A DNA stretch of 64,000 nt from Patescibacteria group bacterium (GCA_031082005.1 JAVHLR010000001.1:997251-1061250), one strand, 5' to 3'; counted from the stretch's first letter, positions 6,790-16,331 are shown. The notes: generated by a model from the letters alone, not told the origin. Program-made: numbers and translations.

Positions 6790-8241
6790 TTATTTCTCCA
6801 TTCCGACCCTGCGGATTTCGACGAAATTGATATGGCCCGAAACGCCTACCGGCTCGCCCGCGATGACGATCAGATCATCGCCTTTCTTCGCTTGTCCCGC
6901 GTCCAAAAGATGGATGATCGAACGGTCTATGAGCTCCTCGATGCTGCGGCAAGTGGGCAACACGAAAGGCACGACGCCCCAAGAGACAGCCAGCTGTCGG
7001 CAGACACGAGCTTCGTTGGTCGAGACAAGAATCGGCAGCTCTGGACGATACCGACTGACGATCCTTCCCGCCGAACCAGAGAGCGAAGCCACAAGGATCG
7101 CCTTGGCATCTGTGCTTTTCGCAAGAATCGCCGCGACATTCGAGATCGCCTCTTCCTCGGTCAGGAACTTCCTGATCTTTGGTGCAGCCACGTCATCGTA
7201 GTGCGAGCTCTCGGTGCGCCGCACGATACGCGCCATCGTCTCGACCGTTTCGATCGGATATTTTCCGGCGGCTGTTTCGCCCGACAACATGACCGCATCG
7301 GTATGGTCGATGACCGCATTCGCGACGTCAGAGACCTCGGCACGCGTCGGACGCGGGTTGCGGATCATCGAATCCAGCATCTGCGTCGCCACGATGACCG
7401 GCTTGGACGCTTCACGCGCCGCGTCGACCAGATGTTTCTGCACGAGCGGCACATCCTCCGCCGGGATTTCTATGCCCAAATCGCCGCGTGCCACCATGAT
7501 GCCGTCGACTACTTCGAGGATACTCTGGATATTATCGACAGCTTCGCGCTTTTCTATCTTAGCGATGATGCGAATCGTGGCCGTGACTTCTTTCTTCTGC
7601 TGTTTCTCGAATTTCTTGATCAGATATTTCAAGTCCAGGATCTCCTTGGCCGTACGCACGAATGACAACGCGACCCAATCCACATCCATCTTCACCCCGA
7701 ACTCCACGTCCTGTTTGTCCTTATCCGACAACGCGGAAGCACTAACCTTAGTCTCCGGCAAGTTGATGCCCTTGTGGGAAAATAGCGTACCGCCAGTACC
7801 GACCAGACAGGTGATATCCCTACCCGTGACTTTCACGACCTTCATATCCATCAAGCCGTCGTCCAGTAACAATCTCTGGCCAGGTTCCACGTCTTTATGG
7901 AGGTTGACGTAGGTCACCGGCAATTTCCCTTTGCTTAACTTAGCGCTCGTCGTCAAAACGACTTCTGAACCCGCCTTCAGTTCCACACCCTGTTTCGGCA
8001 AGTCCCCGACGCGTATCTTCGGACCCTGCAGATCCTGCAGGATCGCGACTGTCTCACCCAATTCAGCCGCCGCGCTCCTGATGGCTTTGATCAATTTTGC
8101 ATGGTCAGCATATGAACCATGGGAAAAATTTAGCCGCGCCATGTTCATCCCCGCACTGATCAGTTCTTTTATCTTTTCCTTACTCCCCGTCGCCGGGCCG
8201 ATGGTGCAGACGATCTTGGTGCGCTTGTTTTGTTTTGACAT
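6790..8241 (-). CDS. pyk: Pyruvate kinase
   Basis: A 483-residue enzyme converting PEP and ADP to pyruvate and ATP. The N-terminus (RTKIVCTIGPATGSKEKI), MARLNFSHG, the catalytic IAKIEKREAVDNI and the metal-binding VARGDLGIEIP all match the family. MLSGETAAGKYPIETV and a C-terminal allosteric-type domain are also present. It is the first gene of a two-gene unit with ppsA. A TTGCTA-16-TACAAT promoter puts the transcript start only about 3 nt ahead of the ATG, so the message is nearly leaderless. Confidence 0.97.
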   Translation of the reverse strand: MSKQNKRTKIVCTIGPATGSKEKIKELISAGMNMARLNFSHGSYADHAKLIKAIRSAAAELGETVAILQDLQGPKIRVGDLPKQGVELKAGSEVVLTTSAKLSKGKLPVTYVNLHKDVEPGQRLLLDDGLMDMKVVKVTGRDITCLVGTGGTLFSHKGINLPETKVSASALSDKDKQDVEFGVKMDVDWVALSFVRTAKEILDLKYLIKKFEKQQKKEVTATIRIIAKIEKREAVDNIQSILEVVDGIMVARGDLGIEIPAEDVPLVQKHLVDAAREASKPVIVATQMLDSMIRNPRPTRAEVSDVANAVIDHTDAVMLSGETAAGKYPIETVETMARIVRRTESSHYDDVAAPKIRKFLTEEEAISNVAAILAKSTDAKAILVASLSGSAGRIVSRYRPELPILVSTNEARVCRQLAVSWGVVPFVLPTCRSIEELIDRSIIHLLDAGQAKKGDDLIVIAGEPVGVSGHINFVEIRRVGMEK

Positions 8242-8250
8242 ATCCGTGCC

Positions 8251-8278
8251 ATTGTACCGCGAGCGGGAACAATAGCAA
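8251..8278 (-). promoter_or_regulatory. Promoter of pyk-ppsA
   Basis: TTGCTA at 8273-8278, a 16-nt spacer, then TACAAT at 8251-8256. The -10 lies 9 nt from the ATG, leaving almost no 5' leader and no Shine-Dalgarno. The -35 overlaps the T-run of the htrA terminator. Confidence 0.55.
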
Positions 8279-8314
8279 AAACACGAAACGCGCTCTTCCG
8301 AAAGGAGAGCGCGT
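8274..8314 (-). terminator. Terminator after htrA
   Basis: On the minus strand, ACGCGCTCT pairs with AGAGCGCGT around a 9-nt loop, followed by TTCGTGTTTTT. It lies between htrA and pyk. Confidence 0.75.
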
Positions 8315-8356
8315 CGAACGCCGCTTCGTGAGGATCAAAGAACCTCGAGAGACCCC

Positions 8357-9619
8357 TCAAGGCTTCATCTCATCCAGTTTTGCCTTGATCATTGTTTCCT
8401 CCCCCGCAGAATAGACCTTGAGCGTCACCTCATCCCCCACGGCGTGCTTTCCGACAAGTGATGACAATGAATGGTTTTCATCTATCGCCGTCCCGTCGAC
8501 CTCTAAGATGATATCGTTCTCTTTCAAACCAGCTTTATCGGCCGGAGAGCCAGGGGAAATGGCCAGTTCACTTCGATTTTCCCCGCGCATGATCAAAGCG
8601 CCGTGATCCACTTTAAGCTGGTTAGCTTTGATCAATTCCGGAGTCACCATGATGTAACGGACCCCTAGGAACGGTCGGGCGATGCGGCCGTCTTTATTTA
8701 TGCTGTCCAAATCACGCTTGATCACATGCGACGGTATGGCGAAACCTAAATTCTGACCACGGTCCGAGACTGCACTGTTCACGCCGACGACTTTCCCGTT
8801 CAGATCCAACAGCGGACCGCCGGAATTTCCGGGATTTATGGCTGCATCTGTTTGAATAGCTTCTTCGATGACTTCGGACTCTACTCCATCGCCAGCCACT
8901 ATCCTGCGGTTCAGCCCGGAAACCACTCCCTGTGTAACCGTATTCCTGAACTCGTCCAACGCATTGCCGATAGCGATTACCGATTGGCCAGGCATGAGTT
9001 GCGACGAATCGCCCAATTCGAGATAAGTGAATCTGACGTCACCAGCGTTCTCGACCTTGAGGAAAGCCAGATCAAGGACCGGATCAGCAGCCAAAAGTTT
9101 CGCGTCGTACGTCTTGTCTGTACTCATCTGGATCTTATAATGCACCTTATCTTGCGCCAAGCCATTAAACTGGACGACATGCTTGTTCGTGACTATCAAT
9201 CCGTCGGCTGACACGAAAAACCCTGATCCCCCGGCGATCCGCTGCGGCCCATCGGCTGACGGTACCTGCGGCACTTGCGGCTGCGGACCAAAAAATTGCT
9301 CGAATAAAGGATCTTGAAGATAAAATTGATTGTTTGCTTGCTGGCTCGGGATGTCCGCATACACCAAAACCGCCACCACGGCCGGCTGGGCCTGTTTGAC
9401 GACCTGCACGACACGCTCATCATCAGGTTTCTCCGCCGCCAACATCGGACTTTGCGGCTGGATGACTTTCTCCTCGCCGTTATCGACTGGCTTCTTTTGC
9501 ATCAGTAGAGAGATTTGCGGCCTGACGAATGGCGCCAAAGACAACACCAAGACAGCACCAAGCGCACCGCTCAAGACAGCCGCCGATAAATAGACAATTT
9601 TATTCTTCATATCCTCCAT
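8357..9619 (-). CDS. HtrA/Deg-type serine protease with PDZ domain
   Basis: A 420-residue S1C (trypsin-like) protease anchored by one N-terminal membrane helix (about residues 8-31) and acting outside the membrane in protein quality control. The catalytic triad is His147 (TNKHVV), Asp183 (VLDLAF) and Ser266 (NPGNSGGP). A single PDZ domain follows (about 310-415), with ISPGSPADKAGLKENDIILEV split over its core. The start at 9619 is chosen because TATAAT (9626-9631) lies exactly 6 nt ahead; the upstream ATG at 9625 would touch the -10 box. The gene begins 7 nt after nrdR. Confidence 0.93.
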   Translation of the reverse strand: MEDMKNKIVYLSAAVLSGALGAVLVLSLAPFVRPQISLLMQKKPVDNGEEKVIQPQSPMLAAEKPDDERVVQVVKQAQPAVVAVLVYADIPSQQANNQFYLQDPLFEQFFGPQPQVPQVPSADGPQRIAGGSGFFVSADGLIVTNKHVVQFNGLAQDKVHYKIQMSTDKTYDAKLLAADPVLDLAFLKVENAGDVRFTYLELGDSSQLMPGQSVIAIGNALDEFRNTVTQGVVSGLNRRIVAGDGVESEVIEEAIQTDAAINPGNSGGPLLDLNGKVVGVNSAVSDRGQNLGFAIPSHVIKRDLDSINKDGRIARPFLGVRYIMVTPELIKANQLKVDHGALIMRGENRSELAISPGSPADKAGLKENDIILEVDGTAIDENHSLSSLVGKHAVGDEVTLKVYSAGEETMIKAKLDEMKP

Positions 9620-9625
9620 ATGCAT

Positions 9626-9631
9626 ATTATA
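9626..9631 (-). promoter_or_regulatory. -10 box of a leaderless htrA transcript
   Basis: TATAAT 6 nt ahead of the ATG at 9619, overlapping the stop codon of nrdR. It would give a transcript starting at or next to the start codon. Confidence 0.5.
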
Positions 9632-10139
9632 AATCCAATCTCGTATTCGTACTACGGTTTTCTCCGGTCTTGTCTTTCCGCCGACGTCTTTTTGCCTTCA
9701 GCATATCCAACTCTTTTGAGAATGAATCGACGTCCTCGAACTGCCGATACACCGAAGCGAAACGGATGTATGCGATCTTATCGAAAGACTTAAGCCTGCC
9801 CATGACCAACTCACCTATCTCGGCGCTCGTCAGCTCGTTAGTCTTCTTCTTCTGGATATCCCTCTCGACCGCACTCAACAGAGTCCTGAAAGAAGCATCC
9901 GTGTACGGTCTTTTCTCCAGGGATTTCTTCAAGCCTTGTGCCAGTTTATCGCGCGAGTAAGCGTCATGCCTGCCGTCCCGTTTGACGACGACCAGATCCA
10001 AAAGTTCGACCTCTTCGCCGGTCGTGAAACGATAACCGCATTTTTCGCACTCCCTTCGCCTACGCACAGACGACCCTTCGCTGGAAATGCGCGAGTCTAT
10101 GACTTTGGTCTCTTCGTGACTGCAGATGGGACAATGCAT
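9627..10139 (-). CDS. nrdR: Transcriptional repressor NrdR
   Basis: A 170-residue regulator that represses ribonucleotide reductase genes when dATP is high. The N-terminal zinc ribbon has Cys3, Cys6, Cys31 and Cys34 (MHCPICSHEETKVIDSR, CEKCGYRF). An ATP-cone domain (about 49-140) follows, including VVKRDGRHDAYSRDKLAQGL. An open frame extends upstream to 10181, but the family always begins with the MHCPIC zinc ribbon. A TACGAT box lies 7 nt before this ATG. No NrdR box or nrd gene is visible in the window. Confidence 0.94.
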   Translation of the reverse strand: MHCPICSHEETKVIDSRISSEGSSVRRRRECEKCGYRFTTGEEVELLDLVVVKRDGRHDAYSRDKLAQGLKKSLEKRPYTDASFRTLLSAVERDIQKKKTNELTSAEIGELVMGRLKSFDKIAYIRFASVYRQFEDVDSFSKELDMLKAKRRRRKDKTGENRSTNTRLDL

Positions 10140-10146
10140 AAACAAA

Positions 10147-10172
10147 ATCGTACTCCGTACATCGTACTCCGT
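10147..10172. repeat. Tandem GTACNNN heptamers upstream of nrdR
   Basis: Read on the minus strand, about four 7-bp units follow each other (GTACGGA and GTACGAT alternating). The last unit supplies the TACGAT -10 box of nrdR. A second array of the same period is inside the gene at 33424. Confidence 0.6.
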
Positions 10173-10238
10173 GCCTGGCATACGGCCAAGCCTCTGGACA
10201 CGAAGCGACGAAGTACGAAATCAATATCCTCTCTTCCC

Positions 10239-11630
10239 TTACATCATTTTCTTACGGATGAAGGCGGGTATCTCCAATTCTTCCTCTTCTGTTTTGGGCG
10301 GCGATACGCGCGCGGGAGCGCTGGGCGGTTGCGGTCGCGAAGACTGAACCGGTGCATATGTCGGGGGCTGCACATGCGGCTGGATTGCGGCAGGCGCCGG
10401 ATCAGGCTGTCTTTGCTGTATCGTCGGCGCAGACGGCATCTGTTGCTCGTTCGCAGTTTGTGCCGCGTGATAGACAGACGGTTCTTGGCCATAGCGCGAT
10501 GTCGGCACAGCCGTCGGTTGGGCTGGAGCTGGCGCAGCAGTATGCTTGCCCGCGAAAGAGATCGTCTCCAAGGATTCACCGTAAGACCTGGGCGTAAAAG
10601 CACCCGAACCCAATACGTTCTTCTTGCCGGATGGTTGGCGTACTTCAAAACCGGTCGCGATGACAGTCACCTTCACCTCATCCTTCAGGACTTCATCGAT
10701 AATCGCGCCGAATATCACTTTAGCACTGGGATCCGTAGATTGCGTGATTACTTTTGCGGCTTCAGAGACTTCAAACATGGCCAAATTGGAACCGCCAGTG
10801 ATGGTAAAAAGGATACCTTTAGCCCCATCGATCGAAACCTCCAATAACGGCGACGCGATAGCTGCCTTTGCCGCTTCTGCCGCACGATTTTCCCCGCTCC
10901 CTCGGCCGATACCCATCAAAGCAGACCCGCGATCATGCATGATGGCGCGGACATCGGCAAAGTCGACGTTAATCAGACCTGGGACCGTGATGAGCTCCGA
11001 TATCCCCTGGACACCCTGTCGTAACACGTCGTCAACGATTTCGAATGCATCAAGCAGAGACGTCTTACGATCGATTATCTGCAATACCCGATCATTCGGT
11101 ATCGTAATGATCGTATCAACCACATCCGCCAATTTTTCATGCGCCGTGTCAGCGATCGCCCTGCGTTGCGCTCCCTCAAAAGTAAAAGGACGCGTCACTA
11201 CAGCGACGGTCAACGCTCCAATCTCTTTCGCCATCTCCGCAATCACAGGCGCAGCGCCTGAACCCGTACCGCCACCCAAACCGCAGGTGATGAACACCAT
11301 GTCAGCGCCTTTGAGTATTTCTTTGATCTCATTCTGCGACTCTTCGGCTGCTCGCGCCCCGACTTCGGGATCCATGCCGGCGCCAAGACCACGCGTCACG
11401 GTCTTTCCGATATGCAGCTTGACCGAAGCAGCGCTGTGATGCAGTGCCTGCACATCAGTATTCATGACGACGAACTCGACTCCGCGAATTTTCGAAGCGA
11501 TCATTCGGTTAATAGCAGAACCTCCGGATCCGCCGACACCGACCACTTTTATCTTGGCGAAAGTTTCAATTTCAGGTTTGATCTCAGGCATATGGTATTG
11601 AGCACCAAAAGTACTCATAAGTGGCTTCAT
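10239..11630 (-). CDS. ftsZ: Cell division protein FtsZ
   Basis: A 463-residue tubulin-like GTPase that polymerises into the division ring. The nucleotide-binding [11 protein letters not shown], the tubulin signature GGGTGSG (119-125) and the T7-loop region [10 protein letters not shown] are intact. A disordered Pro/Gln/Ala-rich linker (about 335-445) leads to the conserved C-terminal peptide ([13 protein letters not shown]) that binds FtsA. It lies 101 nt downstream of ftsA at the end of the long minus-strand run. Three in-frame ATGs (codons 1, 5, 14) leave the start uncertain; residues before about 20 are not conserved. Confidence 0.97.
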   Translation of the reverse strand: MKPLMSTFGAQYHMPEIKPEIETFAKIKVVGVGGSGGSAINRMIASKIRGVEFVVMNTDVQALHHSAASVKLHIGKTVTRGLGAGMDPEVGARAAEESQNEIKEILKGADMVFITCGLGGGTGSGAAPVIAEMAKEIGALTVAVVTRPFTFEGAQRRAIADTAHEKLADVVDTIITIPNDRVLQIIDRKTSLLDAFEIVDDVLRQGVQGISELITVPGLINVDFADVRAIMHDRGSALMGIGRGSGENRAAEAAKAAIASPLLEVSIDGAKGILFTITGGSNLAMFEVSEAAKVITQSTDPSAKVIFGAIIDEVLKDEVKVTVIATGFEVRQPSGKKNVLGSGAFTPRSYGESLETISFAGKHTAAPAPAQPTAVPTSRYGQEPSVYHAAQTANEQQMPSAPTIQQRQPDPAPAAIQPHVQPPTYAPVQSSRPQPPSAPARVSPPKTEEEELEIPAFIRKKMM

Positions 11631-11731
11631 TGAGCCAAAATTTGAATCTTCTTACAAAGCATACAGAAGCCATGTACCACAGTCAAGACAAACAAAAAAC
11701 GCTTGGTTGAGCGTCTGTTTGGCTCCGCTTT

Positions 11732-13009
11732 TTATGGCATGAAAGATTTAAAAATCTTTTTGATCGGACTGCCGAGTTTACTCAACAGCTGCGTTCCCTT
11801 ACTGCCTAACCCGCCTATCGCGCTCAAGACGCTATCCTGCTCACGCCTCTCGTTCTCAAACGTCCACAAAACAAGTCCGACCGCTGTGCTGTACGCGGGA
11901 TCTTCGACTAACTCGGGCATCGAGCTGGTCATGTTCTGCGTCACTCCGTAAGCGCACGGCAACTTCAAGACGCGCTTCCCCACTTCCACCATACCTGGTA
12001 ACTTCGCACCCCCACCTGTCATGATGATCCCTGCGGGCAACATCCCTTGTCGATCTATCTTCTTGAGCTCCGCATCGACACGCTCAAAAATCTCTTCCAC
12101 GCGCGCTTCTATTATCTCTGACACATAGCGCAACGGGACTATCTCACTCTGTCCAGAACCGTAATCTATCAAATCAATATCCGCACCGCGTTTAGGCAAG
12201 GTCTCCGGGTTCGCTGTTCCGTGCATCACTTTAATGTTCTCTGCGGCATCCAGGGCTATCTTCAGACCGATGGCGATATCCGAAGTGATATGATCCGCAC
12301 CTAAAGGGATAGTGACTGCCTTCAATAATTCGCCGTTCTCATATACCGCTACTCCGGTGGTTGCCGCTCCGATGTTCAGGACGCACACACCCAACTCCTT
12401 CTGTCGAGTCGTACAGATGGCTTCGGCCGTCGCTAGAGGCGCATATACAAGATATGAGATATCCAAACCCGTGCGGAAAACCGCTTTTGTGATGTTCCTG
12501 ACCTGCGAAGACAAGCCCTGGACTATCACCGCATCGACTTCCAATCGGATGCCCTGCATCCCGATCGGATCTTTGATGCCGATCTGCCCGTCAACCGTAA
12601 AACTTCGCGGCAGGATGTGCAGTATGTCCTGGTTGGCCGGATTGACCAAAGCTTTAGCCGCCTCGACTACTCGTGCGACATCTTCGGGTCGGATATCCCC
12701 ATCTGTACGCGATACACCTATGACACCTTTGGCATCCTGTGATGAAATCGTCGTACCGCCCAAACCCACAGTCGCTTCCGGCAACGGCATACCGATCATG
12801 CGTTCCGCTTGCTCCAGGCAGGAAGAAATCGCGCTCACCGCATCTTCGAGCGCCGTAATATTGCCTTTGGCTATGCCTTGTGACGAAACCTCCGTCGCGC
12901 CGATCAGGTTCAGCCTCACCTGCTTGTCGGTACCAACGCTAAGTTGACCCACCGCGATACGGATTCGCGACGAGCCGAGATCAAGACCGATGATGAGGCG
13001 TTCTTTCAT
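11732..13009 (-). CDS. ftsA: Cell division protein FtsA
   Basis: A 425-residue actin-like ATPase that tethers FtsZ to the membrane. It shows the phosphate-1 loop (IIGLDLGSSRIRIAVG), the SHS2/1C-domain region with ISSQDAKGVIGVSR, the phosphate-2 loop region VLNIGAATTGVAVY and the adenosine motif GIIMTGGGAKLPGM. The last residues (SPIKKIFKSFMP) form the amphipathic membrane-targeting helix. The start overlaps the end of dgkA by 4 nt, implying translational coupling. Length is normal for the family. Confidence 0.96.
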   Translation of the reverse strand: MKERLIIGLDLGSSRIRIAVGQLSVGTDKQVRLNLIGATEVSSQGIAKGNITALEDAVSAISSCLEQAERMIGMPLPEATVGLGGTTISSQDAKGVIGVSRTDGDIRPEDVARVVEAAKALVNPANQDILHILPRSFTVDGQIGIKDPIGMQGIRLEVDAVIVQGLSSQVRNITKAVFRTGLDISYLVYAPLATAEAICTTRQKELGVCVLNIGAATTGVAVYENGELLKAVTIPLGADHITSDIAIGLKIALDAAENIKVMHGTANPETLPKRGADIDLIDYGSGQSEIVPLRYVSEIIEARVEEIFERVDAELKKIDRQGMLPAGIIMTGGGAKLPGMVEVGKRVLKLPCAYGVTQNMTSSMPELVEDPAYSTAVGLVLWTFENERREQDSVLSAIGGLGSKGTQLLSKLGSPIKKIFKSFMP

Positions 13010-13380
13010 ACAAGACGGAAAAGTTCACCGATATACGGCCAAATGACGAGTAATCCTATGACTAAAGAAAAAGCCGAAGCAACTAAAACCGCAGCAGCCA
13101 TGATGTCTTTGATGTCTTTCGCAAACGCGTGCAACCTTGGTTTCGACAAATCCACCAACCTTTCGACTGCGCTGTTCAGTAATTCTAGCACAAGAACGGC
13201 AGCTACTGCCAGCAGCAGGATCAGACGCTCATGTTCCTTGAGGGGCAGGACCAGCGCAATAAAAAAAACGACGGTCGCGGCGATCACCTGGATGCGAAAA
13301 CTCCGTTCACTCACGAATGCCAAGCGCAGGCCTCGCCAGGCATGTGAAAAACTTTCCCCCAATCCTTTCGTCAAGTTCAT
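13006..13380 (-). CDS. dgkA: Diacylglycerol/undecaprenol kinase
   Basis: A 124-residue, three-helix integral membrane kinase of the DgkA family. Gram-positive-type members phosphorylate undecaprenol and so recycle the lipid carrier for wall synthesis. Signature residues are LELLNSAVERLVDL and, on the next helix, KDIKDIMAAAVLV. Membrane helices span about 34-51, 53-72 and 93-118. It starts 1 nt after the ybeY stop and overlaps ftsA by 4 nt, so it is embedded in a division/envelope operon, which favours the undecaprenol role. Confidence 0.9.
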   Translation of the reverse strand: MNLTKGLGESFSHAWRGLRLAFVSERSFRIQVIAATVVFFIALVLPLKEHERLILLLAVAAVLVLELLNSAVERLVDLSKPRLHAFAKDIKDIMAAAVLVASAFSLVIGLLVIWPYIGELFRLV

Positions 13381-13381
13381 A

Positions 13382-13822
13382 TTAAGAAGCCAGATGCTGT
13401 TTCAGCAGACGTTCCTGAAGACGAAGCATCTTGCCTTTGTCGTCCCGTCTCTCATGGTCGAATCCCAACAGATGCAGCACACCGTGGACCAGGACGCGCA
13501 AGAGCTGTTCATCGAAGTCAACGCCGATTTCCCGAGCCGCATCTGCGACGTAACTCGGACAGATGAAGATATCACCCAATACCCTTACACCCGCCTTCTC
13601 CGGCACGGCCTCATCTACGGGAAAAGACAGAACGTCAGTTGACTTATCAATCTTCCGCCACTTCTTGTTCAGTTTTCTCATCTTGACGGGCGTGATGAAT
13701 ACGACGCTAAGGAAAACTTTCTTTTTTCCGCCTTTTTTGTCCAACACGGCACGAATCGCGCCCAGAAGAATTTTCTTCGGGATACCGACTGCGACCTCCT
13801 CGATCAAATCAATTTCAGTCAT
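13382..13822 (-). CDS. ybeY: Endoribonuclease YbeY (rRNA maturation factor)
   Basis: A 146-residue metal-dependent RNase involved in 16S rRNA 3'-end maturation and ribosome quality control. The zinc site is complete: HGVLHLLGFDHE with His113, His117 and His123. The STDVLSFP motif and the LGDIFICP strand are present. In other bacteria ybeY often neighbours dgkA, as it does here. It overlaps the upstream surface-protein gene by 4 nt, tying a ribosome gene to a secreted-protein operon. Confidence 0.95.
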   Translation of the reverse strand: MTEIDLIEEVAVGIPKKILLGAIRAVLDKKGGKKKVFLSVVFITPVKMRKLNKKWRKIDKSTDVLSFPVDEAVPEKAGVRVLGDIFICPSYVADAAREIGVDFDEQLLRVLVHGVLHLLGFDHERRDDKGKMLRLQERLLKQHLAS

Positions 13823-15183
13823 GGCGTGATATTACCTTCGGTGACAGGCGCACTCGGTATTCCGGTTTCCGTCACTCCCCCGTTACCCGACGATCCGCCG
13901 CCCGGCGAGGGGAAAACATCGATGGTCTGCGGTTGGTTGACGACGCCGGTTGTGGTCGCCGCAGGTTCGAACGGCAATGGAGCACCCGCTATCGGCGGTG
14001 CGATCTGGGGCATGCCTCTCAAAATCAAGGAGTTCAACATCATCGAATAGGTCGTGCGATAATTGATGAACTGCTGACCATCTATGTCATATTTGAATAC
14101 GAATATCTTGTCCTCCCACGGAATATACGTGGTCAAAAGATCTTTTCCGATGATTCCCTCATAACCTTGTTTGGATCTGAAGGCCAAAATCTCATTCCGC
14201 TGCACATCAGGATTCTTCTCCAAGTACCAATCGATCACCGACAATCTGCTCGGGTTGTCTTGGATGGTCAAGATGAACGTCTCGCCATGTCCGCTGTCCA
14301 ATGTTGCGGCAGTACCGTCCGCTTTGTCCATGTTCATCGTCCAGGTGCTTGGCACCTGCATCTCCCAGCCCACGCTACCTTTAAGCTCCTTGACCAGACC
14401 CGCATCGATCAAACGAGCAGGAGCTTGGCCGTTCGGATTATACAGATGGAATACCTCGTTCCCGTCCAAGAATCCGTCGCTATCGGTATCCGGGCTGTTC
14501 TTGCTCGTTTTGAAGAATTCTTCTTCTAAATCAGTCAGACCGTCGGAATCGCTATCTAAACCCGCCGGTGGGAGCTTTTGCTGCTCGGGCGGTGCTGGCG
14601 GCAATGGAGGCACCTGGACAGTAGATTCGCTCGATGGAGCGGAATCGCCGGACTGGTTGGAAGCGAACATGCGGTAACGGTAGGTCGTGTCCGATTTCAC
14701 CGAAACATCCAGGAAAGAGCTGCTGTTTGATGGCAAATTAGTCAAGCCGAAGAACGGACCCGCTCCTTCAGCACGCTCCAACCTAAAGCCCGCTTCATTG
14801 TCCGAAGAATCTGTCCAAGAAATCGCCACGCTCTGTGGGTTCGTTGAGGTGGCCGAAAAGTTCTGCGGCGCAGCCGGCGGAGGCACCGGAATGGGCTCCG
14901 GCGGCGCCACGACGACCGGTTGCGGGGCTGGTGCAGGCTTGGGGAAAAATAAATCCTGATTCAGGTAGACGAACGCTCCAGCCGCGCCTAACAACAAGAT
15001 GACCACCACTATTATGATCGGCAAAACATGGCTCTTCTTTGGTTTTTCCAAAGCCTGGTCAGGCATCCTTGCCATCTCCGGAGCTTTGGCTTTCAATGCC
15101 GCACCGTAAAATTTCTCCGGTATGACAATTATTTCCGGTTCTGCGGCGGGAGCCGTATTTTGTTTCATCTGTTCTTCAGGCAT
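13819..15183 (-). CDS. Membrane-anchored protein with FN3 and calcium-binding repeats
   Basis: A 454-residue protein with a short cytoplasmic N-terminus, one membrane helix (about 52-73) and a long outside part. A proline-rich spacer leads to a fibronectin type III domain (about 105-195; VAISWTDSSDNEAGFRLERA, YRYRMFASNQSG). Two thrombospondin type-3-like calcium motifs follow (DSDSDGLTDLEEEFF and DTDSDGFLDGNEV). A C-terminal domain (about 265-395) and a disordered Gly/Pro tail complete it. Its calcium motifs and C-terminal domain resemble the next upstream gene, so the two are paralogues. The function is probably structural or adhesive; no enzyme motif is seen. Confidence 0.8.
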   Translation of the reverse strand: MPEEQMKQNTAPAAEPEIIVIPEKFYGAALKAKAPEMARMPDQALEKPKKSHVLPIIIVVVILLLGAAGAFVYLNQDLFFPKPAPAPQPVVVAPPEPIPVPPPAAPQNFSATSTNPQSVAISWTDSSDNEAGFRLERAEGAGPFFGLTNLPSNSSSFLDVSVKSDTTYRYRMFASNQSGDSAPSSESTVQVPPLPPAPPEQQKLPPAGLDSDSDGLTDLEEEFFKTSKNSPDTDSDGFLDGNEVFHLYNPNGQAPARLIDAGLVKELKGSVGWEMQVPSTWTMNMDKADGTAATLDSGHGETFILTIQDNPSRLSVIDWYLEKNPDVQRNEILAFRSKQGYEGIIGKDLLTTYIPWEDKIFVFKYDIDGQQFINYRTTYSMMLNSLILRGMPQIAPPIAGAPLPFEPAATTTGVVNQPQTIDVFPSPGGGSSGNGGVTETGIPSAPVTEGNITP

Positions 15184-15268
15184 AAAAGGATGGGGTCATC
15201 ATGATTTTACCTTGCGGCGTCTTTTTTTTCTATACTCATCGACGCGTCGGCTTACAGCATTAAGGCTG

Positions 15269-16324
15269 CTACTGCAATCGCAATGAATTGATTATCGCGT
15301 CATACAATGTCCTGTATTCATAGGTCGTCGCGCCGTTCAGATCATACGTGACTGCGATGACGGCATCCCCGGAATATACGTACGTCGTCAACCCGTCCGG
15401 ACTTCGCATAGCGTCCAGACCGGATTTGGTCTTGAAGGGAGTCGTTTGAGGCAGATCGGACGATGCAGCCAAACTGAACACGAAACGCGCTGCCGATTCG
15501 GTCGTCAATATAGCCTGCATCACGGACTCGCCGTTCAACAACCACGTCTGCGGTCTCAAGAAAGACCAAGCGAAACTTTTGACCGGCGTCTTTGCCTCCC
15601 AGACAGCTGCGCTGAAATTAGGATCTGCGGACAGCTGTCGGCTTGCCGCGGATGGACTATACAGATTCACGGTTTCACTCCCATCTTTGAACCCATCCCC
15701 ATCCGTATCAGCTATTTGGTTATTCGTCCCCAACAACACCTCTTCGGCGTCCGTCAATCCATCCGCATCCGTATCAACACCTTCCGTCAGCACTACGCTC
15801 GCAGGAACAGATGTTTCGTCAGTCGGCATCGCCGGAGCTTCCGGTGGTGTCTCTGTCGTCGCAGTTTCGTTCGTGGACACCGGCAAAGGGATATTCGATC
15901 CAGCCGGTGGGATCGTCGTGACTTCATTCGCGGTAATCGGCGGCTGTTCGATGATTTCAGGTTGCTGCTGCGGAACCGTAGCTTCAGTCTTCTGCGGAGT
16001 GACGGTCGCGCTAGGTACGCTATCCTGTCGCAACAAGAAATACCACACCGCAAAAACGATTCCCCCTAACACGACCACTCCTGCGATGATCACTGCGATC
16101 AACGGCAACGCAGATTTATGCGGAGCGCTATAGATGTCCTGCGTATTCGCCGCTGCCTGAAGATCATCACCCACCACATTGACGTCGGCGAAGATGTCCT
16201 CCGGCTCCTTTTTCATCTGGCTCACCACGATGGGTTTCGGTTGGACTCCGGAAGGCGTCATCGGAGGGGGCGGGATCTGGTTCGCCGGTTCGACCGGCAA
16301 GTTCGGGGGTACGTTGTCAAACAT
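15269..16324 (-). CDS. Membrane-anchored protein with calcium-binding repeats (paralogue)
   Basis: A 351-residue protein: cytoplasmic N-terminus of about 70 residues, one membrane helix (about 72-95), a Thr/Pro-rich stalk, two calcium motifs (DTDADGLTDAEEV and DTDGDGFKDGSETV, about 185-225), then a C-terminal domain ending in TTYEYRTLYDAIINSLRLQ. It lacks the FN3 domain of its neighbour but otherwise has the same order of parts, which points to duplication. It starts 7 nt after the small membrane-protein gene upstream and is followed by an 85-nt gap. Confidence 0.78.
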   Translation of the reverse strand: MFDNVPPNLPVEPANQIPPPPMTPSGVQPKPIVVSQMKKEPEDIFADVNVVGDDLQAAANTQDIYSAPHKSALPLIAVIIAGVVVLGGIVFAVWYFLLRQDSVPSATVTPQKTEATVPQQQPEIIEQPPITANEVTTIPPAGSNIPLPVSTNETATTETPPEAPAMPTDETSVPASVVLTEGVDTDADGLTDAEEVLLGTNNQIADTDGDGFKDGSETVNLYSPSAASRQLSADPNFSAAVWEAKTPVKSFAWSFLRPQTWLLNGESVMQAILTTESAARFVFSLAASSDLPQTTPFKTKSGLDAMRSPDGLTTYVYSGDAVIAVTYDLNGATTYEYRTLYDAIINSLRLQ

Positions 16325-16331
16325 AATTTTT

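Noticed and set aside
6283-7665. A 460-codon open frame on the plus strand across ppsA/pyk
   Set aside because: It runs antisense to two well-conserved enzymes, its residues are Arg/Asp-rich without any fold signature, and it has no start signal. It is a shadow of GC-biased codons.
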